DNA of 64,000 bases from Paragorgia papillata (lineage: Eukaryota > Cnidaria > Anthozoa > Scleralcyonacea > Coralliidae). Location of the stretch: NCBI GenBank assembly GCA_035771165.1, contig JAWNZC010000296.1, positions 255,001-319,000 of the forward strand, read 5' to 3'. The translations under genes and the position numbers were made by a program. Below the pieces are notes generated by a model. The model had not been told where the DNA came from and did no database searches. It saw only the letters and a program-made list of their open reading frames with translations. How positions within the stretch are numbered: position 1 is the stretch's first letter; each line of letters starts with the position of its first letter. Positions 44,760-64,000 of this stretch are shown here, one piece after another.

Positions 44760-45595
44760 TCATCATCATCATCATCATGCATCATCATCATCACCACCAA
44801 GAGCATCATCTTCACTTCATCATCATCATCATTATCATCATCATCATCATCATCAAGAGCATCTTCACTTCATCATCATTATCATCATCATCGATCAAGA
44901 GCATCATCTTCACTTCATCATTATTATCATCATCATCATCATCAAGAGCATCATCTTCACTTCATCATCATTATCATCGATCAAGAGCATCATCTTCACT
45001 TCATCATTATTATCATTATCATCATCATCGATCAAGAGCATCATCTTCACTTCATCATTATTATCATTATCATCATCATCATCAAGTGCATCATCTTCAC
45101 TTCATCATCATTATCATCTTCATCGATCAAGAGCATCATCTTCACTTCATCATTATTATCATTATCATCATTATCATCATCATCATCAAGAGCATCATCT
45201 TCACTTCATCATTATTATCATTATCAGCATCATCATCAAGAGCATCATCTTCACTTCATCATTATTATCATTATCATCATCATCGATCAAGAGCATCATC
45301 TTCACTTCACCATTATTATCATTATCATCATTATCATCATCATCATCAAGAGCATCATCTTCACTTCATCATCATCGATCAAGAGCATCATCATTATTAT
45401 CATTATCATCATTATCATCATCATCATCATCAAGAGCATCATCTTCACTTTATCATTATTATCATTATCATCATCATCAAGAGCATCTTCTTCACTTCAT
45501 CATCATTATCATTATCGTCATCATCATCATCGATCAAGAGCATCATCTTCACTTCATCATTATCATCGTCATCATCATCTATCATCATAAAGGTC
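44760..45595. repeat. ATC/ATT trinucleotide array with a larger CATCTTCACTTCATCATTAT unit
   Basis: About 16 units of roughly 45-60 bp, each AAGAGCATCATCTTCACTTC followed by ATC/ATT triplets, some with CATCGATCA. The array reappears at 45957-46010, so the block between them was inserted or expanded. Ile/His/Ser open frames here are artefacts. Confidence 0.95.
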
Positions 45596-45665
45596 TTTAA
45601 TTAGAATACATCAAATGTGTATCTTTACAATTAAATTACTCCTAAGGATTTTTCAATGTGGCCGT

Positions 45666-45958
45666 GTCGAGGCATATCAAAGGCGCTTTAAGCAGCCGCC
45701 ATACGACACAGTTCAGACCACGGATCCCAGCTAAGCCCTAGGTGTTGATTTTACGGAGGGAGGAAAACCGGAGAACCCGGGGAAAAACCCTCGGAGCATA
45801 GGAGAGATCAACTAAACTCTACTCACACGAGTCCCAAGCTCGAGAACGGGGTTGTTCCCAGACGGTCACCCATCCAAGTACTAACCCCGTCTAACCGGGC
45901 TTAACTATTGGTGAGAGGCAGCGCCCTAACATGCAGCACACGCCATCCGTGCTTCCCA
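45666..45958 (-). mobile_element. 5S-rRNA-derived SINE, fullest copy
   Basis: Minus strand: GGGCGCTGCCTCTCACCAAT, TTAAGCCCGGTTAGACGGGG, TTAGTACTTGGATGGGTGAC, CGTCTGGGAACAACCCCGTT, then a tail ending GTCGTATGGCGGCTGCTTAA. It includes the internal promoter boxes of 5S rRNA. It sits inside the ATC array. Confidence 0.8.
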
Positions 45959-46010
45959 TCATCTTCACTTCACCATCATCTTTACTTCATCATCATCATC
46001 ATCATCACTC

Positions 46011-46644
46011 CCTCGAATTTCCTGAAAGCTTTTTTCCTTTAAAGTTAGGTGAACATTTTCCAATTTGATCTTTCTTTGGCTGACTTTTTCTACATTCAAA
46101 AACGGCCCATTTTGACCAAAACGACCAAAGCCATGTGTTGCACACAACTCCCGATGTCTTGTAACGATCTTGACGGGGCCATTGCACAGCATGTTACATC
46201 CTCCAATGATTCGCGCATATCATGCAATTACTTATCTCACAATTAACAATTACGCAACGCCATGTCAGTTGCATGACAAATTGCAGCTTGTAAAGGGTCT
46301 TAAGTCAAGAGAGAAGCCGCGAGTTCAAAGGCAGCCTGAAAATGAAATATAATTAGGGATTAACCGCGTACAATCCTGGCTAGACCAATTGACATAAAAG
46401 ATGTCTAAAATCAACACAATGTGTATACAAGCTTTGGCGGTTTTAAATACAGTTTAAACAAACCAAATACATGAAAGATTATTTACCTTCGCCAGAGTGC
46501 AGACATCTAAAAGTCCACATGCAAGCTGCTGGTATGTTTGTTTTCGAAGGAACTGTGTCCCAACTCGTTTCAAATTGACACCATCTTGTCGATACGATTC
46601 AGGGAATAGGTTGGAAGTTCCCAAAACTTTGGTATATATAAGGC
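46011..46644. other. Upstream region of the KCNMB-like gene
   Basis: No gene is supported. TATATATAAGG at 46634-46644 directly abuts the ATG, too close to act as TATA box for it, so the promoter or a leader exon may lie further upstream. Small overlapping frames on both strands have no domain. Confidence 0.4.
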
Positions 46645-56886
<10,242 letters not shown>

Positions 56887-57235
56887 TTACGTAGAAACGA
56901 CTGTCGAGCTGGGAAAGCACATATTGATATTCAATAAGCGTGGTTGTGTCAATCAAGGGTGCTTGTGTTGATGTACCAACAGAGTAAAAAGTAATGTGGT
57001 CACTAAGATAAAAATATGGAAGACCGTGATGTTAAAAGAAAACTTGGTGCCCGTGCTGTATCGACAAACGGTCCTGACACGTAAGGAGCTTTCGCAAAAA
57101 CGTCGAAAACAAACGACTTCGAGAAACTTGGATCGAGAAACGTGGAACTGATATTTTGGAGAATCGAAAGCGCACGTGTCGTCGACGCCATAATCGTTGT
57201 CATTGTCAACGTGACTGTCGCCACCATCATCTCCA
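56887..57235. other. 3' flank of the KCNMB-like gene
   Basis: No classical AATAAA was seen close by; TTCAATAAGC at about 56931 is the nearest approximation. No other gene. Confidence 0.35.
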
Positions 57236-57540
57236 CCATCACTACAACCACCAGCACAACCACCATCACCAACCCTATCATCACCATCACCACCACAACC
57301 ATCATTACTATCACTACCACCATCATTACCATCATCATCACCACCATGACCATTGCCGTCTCTTCCTCCTTCTCTTCCTCCTTCTCCTCATCCTCATCCT
57401 CCTTCTCCTCCTTCTTCCTCTTCTTCTCCTCCCTCCTCCTCCTCCCCCTTCTCCTCCTCCACCTCCTCCTCCTCCTCCTCCTCCTTCCCTCTCCTTCTCC
57501 TTCTCCATCATCAGCATCACCATCTTCATCATCACTCATG
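57236..57540. repeat. ACC/ATC then CTCCTC polypyrimidine tract
   Basis: 57236-57345 is ACC/ATC triplets; 57355-57500 is almost pure CT on the plus strand. Pro/Ser and Glu/Arg frames on both strands are artefacts. Confidence 0.9.
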
Positions 57541-58305
57541 TTATATTTGCCGACACATCACTATTGCAACTGACTGCTTTTCTCGGAAGACAATCAAGCA
57601 TACAAGTTTGATTAAAATGCGACCTTATTTTGTGTTTTCTAATTCGTAAATAATAATCCACTGGAACTATTTGAAACATCCTTATTAACAACCGATCCAT
57701 AAAAAATACGAAATAAGAACCGCATTTTCTAGTACTGTTAATTCCCCAAGTGTCAATAGTAATGTGCAAAAGAAACTAACGTCTTCTAGCTAAGCTCTTT
57801 GGGGAATCAGACCAGCACAATGGTTACCAAGTTCAATGTACAATTTGAAAAAATATCAATGTCCTTATGATTACAATTATTTAAATAACTTACAAACCCG
57901 TGTTTGTCCCATTAATATATGTAACGTTACCTTTGTACCGGAGAATATAATGTAACATCGGGTGAGACCTTGTTCTGAACGTGTGGCACTTACTACCTTT
58001 TCGACGTATCCCATAGAACACTATTTGCAAAGGCATAGTTGGATTCCAGTATCCTCATGTCGTTCTGACCTCGCTAGATGTTAACTAGTGTAGTCGCCTT
58101 GTGTTCTCTCGGTGATTCGTCAGCGGTTGCTATGATTTCTCGGCGTCAGGGGGGATGCCAATCTTGTCAGGCGCGAGAATGCCGCAAGCGAACGATACCA
58201 GCATGGCAAGGAGTACGAAGAACATTGGAAGAAGACAAAACTTCTATAAAAAGAGAAATACATTCGGAGTTAGTCATCTTGGGCGAGGGGGGTAATTGTG
58301 CCTAG
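57541..58305. other. Ambiguous region, no gene called
   Basis: 58078-58305 has an open plus frame (CQSCQARECRKRTIPAWQGV) and, on the minus strand, a good acceptor (TTCTCTTTTTATAG at about 58245). Neither joins convincingly to a neighbouring gene. Confidence 0.35.
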
Positions 58306-58359
58306 TGCAAAGTAGCACATCACAATCTGTACAACCAATCTGTACAACAATAACAACAA

Positions 58360-59450
<1,091 letters not shown>

Positions 59451-59458
59451 TTTCCTAC

Positions 59459-59557
59459 CAGTCTTAAGTTCTGCTCATTGAGTGCATCGATTCTTTTGGC
59501 ACTATCGTCCGTTGATGGTATGTGCTCAACAGAGTTCTGTAGATGTTCGTGCACTAC
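59459..59557 (-). CDS. Coiled-coil protein, exon C3
   Basis: Acceptor TTTATTGTAG|GTA and donor AGACTG|GTAGGA, phase 0. 33 residues: VVHEHLQNSVEHIPSTDDSA and KRIDALNEQNLRL, ending in a heptad-like stretch. It joins in phase to the exon at 60783-60894. No further exon to the left was found; the AAC array begins right after the donor. Confidence 0.6.
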
Positions 59558-59694
59558 CTACAATAAAGATTAAAAATATATTAACCCTCGCCAAGACGTC
59601 TCACCTTGACGAGTAAAATCGCCTAGCGTTAAACGAAGTAAAATCACCTGGCGTTAGACAATCATTATGCCCTCACAAATAACAGTCCAAACAA

Positions 59695-60640
59695 AGAGAG
59701 GAGATGACAGCAGAAGAGAGGGACAGAAGACAGGATAGAACAAGATAGAAGAGGACAAGAGAGGACAAGACAGGATAGAACAAGATGGAAGGGGACAAGA
59801 GAGGACAGGACTCAAGAGAGGACAGGACAGGATAGAACAAGATAGAAGAGGACAAGAGAGGACAAGACAGGATAGAACAAGATAGAAGAGCACAAGAGAG
59901 GACAAGACAGGATAGAACAAGATAGAAGAGGACAAGAGAGGACAAGACAGGATAGAACAAGATAGAAGAGGACAAGACAGGATAGAACAAGATAGAAGAG
60001 CACAAGAGAGGACAAGACAGGATAGAACAAGATAGAAGAGGACAAGACAGGATAGAACAAGATAGAAGAGGACAAGAGAGGACAAGACAGGATAGAACAA
60101 GATAGAAGAGCACAAGAGAGGACAAGACAGGATAGAACAAGATAGAAGAGGACAAGAGAGGACAAGACAGGATAGAACAAGATAGAAGAGGACAAGACAG
60201 GATAGAACAAGATAGAAGAGCACAAGAGAGGACAAGACAGGATAGAACAAGATAGAAGAGGACAAGACAGGATAGAACAAGACAGAAGAGGACAGGAGAG
60301 GACAAGACAGGATAGAACAAGATGGGAGACAGGAGAGAACAGAAGAGGACAGGAGAGGACAAGACAGGAAAGAAAAGGACAGGATAGAACAAGACAGGAT
60401 AGGACAGGATAGAATTGGACAGGACAGAAGAAGACAAGAGAGGACAGGACAGGACATGATAGGACAGGACAAGACAGAAAAGGACTGGATAGAACATGAC
60501 AAGAGAGGACAGAGAGGACAAGAGAGGACAGAGAGGACAAGAGAGGACAGAATAGGACAGGAAAGGACAGGATACGACAGAATAGGAAAAAACAGGACAT
60601 GAGAGAACAGGACAGAGATGACAGAGCAAGAGAAGACAAG
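59695..60640. repeat. Polypurine minisatellite (GATAGAACAAGATAGAAGAG)
   Basis: About 950 bp of 30-40-bp units of GATAGAACAAGATAGAAGAG and GACAAGAGAGGACAAGACAG. The plus strand is nearly free of T. It fills the intron between exons C2 and C3. The 290-363-residue Leu/Ser/Cys frames are artefacts. Confidence 0.95.
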
Positions 60641-60750
60641 AGAAAGGCACAAACACATCTTCTCCTCGAAGCACAAGAGAGAACCAACAACTCTGTTCAC
60701 ACGAGTCCTAAGATCGGTTAGACGGTCACCCATCCTAGTGACCAATGTCT
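60640..60750 (-). mobile_element. 5S-SINE fragment
   Basis: TCGAAGCACAAGAGAGAACC, TTCACACGAGTCCTAAG and GACGGTCACCCATCCTAGTG match the middle of the SINE at 45666. The 5S part is truncated. Confidence 0.6.
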
Positions 60751-60782
60751 GTACTCACATAAATGCTCCTCGTTTTTCTCAC

Positions 60783-60894
60783 CTGTGTTTTAAGAGGACT
60801 AATTCCTGATGTGCTGTGAGTGCTTTTGTGATTGTGTTGATTAGCGCCACGTTTCTCTTTTTCCGCTGTCAATCTTTGTTTCTCTTTCCTTGAC
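60783..60894 (-). CDS. Coiled-coil protein, exon C2
   Basis: Acceptor GTTTTCCGTAG|G completes a split Trp codon; donor AAACACAG|GTGAGA, phase 0. 37 residues: SRKEKQRLTAEKEKRGANQH then a His/Ser/Thr-rich stretch ending ISPLKTQ. Highly charged start continuing the coiled coil from exon C1, then low-complexity linker. Confidence 0.6.
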
Positions 60895-61014
60895 CTACGG
60901 AAAACAATAGTCAGTCACTTTCCTGAAAAGGCAGGAAGGCAGTTTGCTAAACATTTTGATATTTTAAAAGGAGAATTTTTAGTTCAGCCATATCATAAAA
61001 TCGTTCATCGTTTA

Positions 61015-61680
61015 ATGATTAAGGTCATCTCGGTAAAACGCTCTCAATTCGTCAGAATTTATGCTCAATAATAAAATAGATATCGATGGAAAGCTATTAA
61101 TTTGTAGAATACAATGTTGTATTTGATTTTGGGATAAACACAAGCCAATAATAATTATGAATTTTTAAAGTAAAACCAGAGGGCTTCACTCGGGGTGACT
61201 TAAGAACAAAGCCTTTCATTTTGTTCAAAAACATTTTTCGCAGTTCGATTCCGAGATAAATTTCCGGCAAAACGGTGTCAGCGTTTTTTTATTTATTTAT
61301 TGCCTGGTTTCGATTTTATGATAGATTTTGTCCGAATGTTAGTCGAAAAACAGCGTTTTCAACTTTGGCCGTCAATAAAATCAACAAAACTCGAGAATAT
61401 AAAAAAACGCTGACACCGTTTTGCTGGAAATTTATGTCGGAATTAAACTGCAAAGAAAGATTTTGAACAAAATAAAACGCTTTTTACTTGAGTCGCCCCC
61501 GAGTGAAGCCCTCTGGTTTTAATTTAAAAATTCACAACTATTGTTGGTTTGTGTTTATCGCAAAATCAAAGGCAACATTGTATTCTACAAATTCATAGCT
61601 TTCTAACGATATCTGTTTTATTTTTGTGGCATAAATTCTGACGAATTGAAAGCGCTTTACAGAAATGACCTTGCAAACCC
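61015..61680. mobile_element. 660-bp palindromic element, copy 2
   Basis: Same layout as 21866-22525: AAACGCTCTCAATTCGTCAG, AAACGGTGTCAGCG / CGCTGACACCGTTTTGC, TGACGAATTGAAAGCGCTTT. It lies in the intron between exons C1 and C2. Confidence 0.8.
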
Positions 61681-61727
61681 TTGCGGACGTTTGGTAGACG
61701 TTCTGAGCCCCAAACAGGGTTCTAACT

Positions 61728-62272
61728 AGTGGTGTGCGTCGGATCGGATTGACACCTTATAATCCGAGGGTTTGCCAAAACTGTCAATCCGAATCCGATC
61801 CGAAGCCAAAAAATCGTAGTCGAAAAATCGGATCGGTCCGATCCGAAAACAGCTGCTCAAATCCGATCCGATCCGATCCGAAAACAGCTGCTCAAATCCG
61901 ATCCAATCCGGTCCGGTCCGAAAAAATTAAAACACCGGATATATGTTGCAATAGTTGCGCAAACTTTCCGAAAAGAAAACCAATGAACAAATAAATTTAA
62001 GAAAACTACTATACAATAATAATCTTATGCAATAGTAACGTTCATATGTTGTGCAATGTGCATACAACTAGTGAATTTGTTAATTTTGTGACAAAAACAA
62101 TGACAAAAGTGAATCTGATGCGGGTAAAAAGTGCAAAATCCGATTCGATCCGATCTGAGAAAAGAAGAACAAAATCCGATCCGATCCGAGAAAAAAAGAA
62201 CAAAATCCGATCCGATCCGAACGATAAAAGTTTAGTCCGAATCCGATCCGAATCGCACACCTCTAGCCTAAC
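61728..62272. mobile_element. GATCCGATCCG element with hAT-like ends
   Basis: TAGTGGTGTGCG next to TCGGATCGGA at the left mirrors TCCGATCCGAATCGCACACC with TCTA at the right. Inside are arrays of ATCCGATCCG. It interrupts a tRNA-SINE (ACAGGGTTCTAAC at 61714). Confidence 0.7.
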
Positions 62273-62542
62273 CCTCTCTCCTCCGCAGAGGCTTCTTGAG
62301 CTTTTTTGAGCTCTTCGATATATAGGGGTTTATTAACATTGCAGAGGGTTTATATAGACTATAGAGCAGAGTAATGCGGTAGAGGGTAATGGGGAGTACG
62401 GAAAACTGCTGAAATTCGGAACGCGGGTTCCTCATTTTCCACCATTACGCAATCTCCATAAATTCATTACTCTGTACTCCATAGTCTATAAACCGCTGCA
62501 ATATTAAACCCCTATATACAGAAGCCTCTGCGGAGGAGAGAG
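62273..62542. repeat. Foldback element with CTCCGCAGAGGCTTCT ends
   Basis: CTCTCTCCTCCGCAGAGGCT at the left mirrors the right end (AGCCTCTGCGGAGGAGAGAG, allowing for a short spacer). Inner arms TATATAGACTATAG / CTATAGTCTATAAA also pair. Confidence 0.75.
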
Positions 62543-62755
62543 GTTCGAACCTGCTACCTTCTAATGACCGGTTAGATGATGGTTAGAGCGTCTCAACGGT
62601 CACGAGAAGGTTGCAGGTTCGCACCCTGTCTGGGGCTCAGAAATCTTTTCTGAGTAATTGAGCCTGACGAACGTCGACCGTTTCGTCTGTTACATTACAC
62701 CAAGTTCGCAAACGTACCACATGCACTACATGTATACGTACAACTTATCATATCA
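62543..62755 (+). mobile_element. tRNA-derived SINE, second family, best copy
   Basis: GATGGTTAGAGCGTCTCAAC and B-box-like GGTTCGCACCC, then CTGTCTGGGGCTCAGAAATC, TTTTCTGAGTAATTGAGC and the tail CGCAAACGTACCACATGC. The tail matches 56225-56320. A short inverted head precedes it (GGTTCGAACCTGCTACC). Confidence 0.6.
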
Positions 62756-62789
62756 TTAAAATTTCATTTAAACAATTAGTTTGGAATAC

Positions 62790-62865
62790 CATTTCAGTTC
62801 ACTTTCTAACGTTTGTACTCTTTGAAGAAGGAATTTGTTTTCTTCCTGGAGTGTTCTTAGTAGAA
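62790..62865 (-). CDS. Coiled-coil protein, exon C1 (rightmost visible)
   Basis: Acceptor CTACTTTTTTAG|TT (phase 1) and donor GAAATG|GTATTC (phase 2). 24 full codons: LLRTLQEENKFLLQRVQTLE and SELK, a classic leucine heptad pattern. The split TG|G codon to exon C2 gives Trp. Phases of C1-C2-C3 agree and give 95 residues of a coiled-coil protein whose start lies beyond the right edge. The family is not recognised. Confidence 0.6.
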
Positions 62866-62985
62866 CTAAAAAAGTAGATTGATAAATACAAACATTTAAC
62901 GTATTTGTTTTTTAATGTATTTTGCAAAAGTATGTTTGCCGGCTGCTTTACTGCTTATGTCTAACATATATGTTAAAATGACACA

Positions 62986-63060
62986 ACTACTCTACTCTAC
63001 TCTACTCTACTCTACTCTGCTCTGCTCTACTCTACTCTACTCTACTCTGCTCTACTCTGC
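62986..63060. repeat. (CTCTA)n pentanucleotide array
   Basis: Units of TCTAC and TCTGC lead directly into the CGTCCACTCC array. Similar CTCTAAGTCTA units follow it at 63668-63715. Confidence 0.9.
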
Positions 63061-63668
63061 TCGTCCACTCCCCGTCCACTCCCCGTCCACTCCCCGTCCA
63101 CTCCCCGTCCACTCCCCGTCCACTCCCCGTCCACCCCCCGTCCACCCCCCGTCCACTCCCCGCCCACTCCCCGTCCACTCCCCGTCCACTCCCCGTCCAC
63201 TCCCCGTCCACTCCCCGTCCACTCCCCGTCCACTCCCCGTCCACTCCCCGTCCACTCCACGTCCACTCCACGTCCACTCCACGTCCACTCCACGTCCACT
63301 CCACGTCCACTCCACGTCCACTCCACGTCCACGTCCACTCCCCGTCCACTCCCCGTCCACTCCCCGTCCACTCCCCGTCCACTCCCCGTCCACTCCACGT
63401 CCACTCCCCGTCCACTCCCCGTCCACTCCCCGTCCACTCCCCGTCCACTCCCCGTCCACTCCACGTCCACTCCCCGTCCACTCCACGTCCACTCCACGTC
63501 CACTCCCCGCCCACTCCCCGCCCACTCCCCGTCCACTCCACGTCCACTCCCCGCCCACTCACCGTCCACTCACCGTCCACTCCACGTCCACTTCCCGTCC
63601 ACTCCACGTCCACTCCACGTCCACTCCCCGCCCACTCACCGTCCACTTCCCGTCCACTCCACGTCCAC
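63060..63668. repeat. 10-bp minisatellite CGTCCACTCC, about 60 units
   Basis: Two main variants alternate in blocks: CCCGTCCACT and CACGTCCACT, with rarer CCCGCCCACT. Because 10 is not a multiple of 3, all three frames are open on both strands; these Pro/Ser and Gly/Trp frames are not genes. Confidence 0.97.
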
Positions 63669-63719
63669 TCTAACTCTACTCTAAGTCTACTGTACTGTAC
63701 TCTAAGTCTAACGCCTGTA

Positions 63720-64000
63720 TTCTAAAAGCTCACTCACACTCACACTCAATGAGTGGCCCCTCACACTCAATAAGTGCAACTCAACACTCAACGAGTCTCC
63801 ACTTACCCTCACTGAGTATGAGACTACACTCACTCACTAAACACTATTCAATTGAATGGTACTGTACTCTAACTCTTAGCTCTAACTCCTGTATTCTAAA
63901 AGCTCACTTACACTCACACTCAATGAGTGGTCCCTCACACTCAATAAGTGCAACTCAACACTCAATGAGTCTCCACTCACCCTCACTGAGTATGAGACTA
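63720..64000. repeat. About 170-bp tandem repeat with ACTCAATGAGT palindromes
   Basis: AAAAGCTCACTYACACTCAC, ACTCAATGAGTGG and CACTCAATAAGTGCAACTCA at 63725 recur in order at 63897. The array continues past the window edge. Confidence 0.9.

Noticed and set aside
44604..45604. Ile/His/Ser-rich open frames of 275-328 residues
   Set aside because: Pure products of the ATC/ATT triplet array with no non-repeat domain.
45666..45958. A functional 5S rRNA gene
   Set aside because: Only the 3' half of 5S is present, joined to the same non-5S tail seen in four other copies; it is a SINE.
57003..57539. 178-residue minus-strand frame with a non-repetitive end (FLDPSFSKSFVFDVFAKAPY)
   Set aside because: The long part is a triplet-repeat artefact; the end has no recognisable domain, and no acceptor in phase with the coiled-coil exon C3 was found.
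59654..60745. Leu/Ser/Cys/Pro-rich frames of up to 363 residues on the minus strand
   Set aside because: All three minus frames are open because the polypurine minisatellite lacks stops; exon borders at 60783 and 59557 show it is intronic.
62915..63673. 252-residue Pro/Ser/Val/His frame and opposite Gly/Trp frames
   Set aside because: A 10-bp tandem repeat read in all frames; no start context, domain or splice signal.

Overview
This is a window of intron-rich, AT-rich animal nuclear DNA. No prokaryotic features are present. The dense palindromic MITEs, 5S-rRNA-derived and tRNA-derived SINEs, Penelope-type hammerhead motifs and spliced genes suggest a cnidarian, probably an anthozoan; this is inference from style, not a database match. 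Real coding sequence is only a few percent of the window and most long open frames are tandem-repeat artefacts.

Genes, left to right. (1) Filamin, minus strand, starts at 19327 and runs off the left edge. Seven coding exons join in consistent phase and give 574 residues: both calponin-homology domains and IgFLN repeats 1-3, with repeat 4 just begun. (2) A lone candidate first exon on the minus strand at 33526-33615. (3) A coiled-coil protein at 40258-41412 whose C-terminal half is two diverged HEPN-like units, each with an R-X4/5-H motif. It lies in a 2.5-2.7 kb tandem duplication; the second copy (42768-43559) is truncated after its first HEPN-like unit by a 22-bp duplication. (4) A seven-exon plus-strand gene, 46645-56886, coding 378 residues. 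It has two membrane segments around a Cys-rich ectodomain and resembles BK-channel beta subunits (KCNMB/TipE type). Most of its exons are too short to appear as long open frames. (5) Three coiled-coil exons of an unidentified minus-strand gene at 59459-62865, entering from the right.

Repeats fill the rest. 1-10 kb: filamin introns with hairpin MITEs, a mariner relic, a (TGGAG)n array and an interrupted 5S-SINE. 10.9-18.5 kb: a 7.7 kb filamin intron with a 1 kb TGATGTCACC satellite. 20.5-23 kb: three large palindromes in series, one about 1.34 kb. 22-37 kb: several inverted-repeat families, each in two or three copies. 38.7-44 kb: the HEPN duplication. 44.7-46 kb: an ATC array. 47-56 kb: the introns of gene 4, with AT arrays, a 740-bp palindrome and head-to-head tRNA-like SINEs. 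57-60.6 kb: polypyrimidine, AAC and polypurine arrays. 61-64 kb: a palindrome, a GATCCG element and a 10-bp minisatellite.

The most striking signals are compact type I hammerhead ribozyme folds (best at 42365-42407 and 36289-36328) and the tandem-HEPN gene pair. No evidence ties the genes into one pathway; filamin is cytoskeletal and gene 4 is probably a membrane channel accessory subunit.
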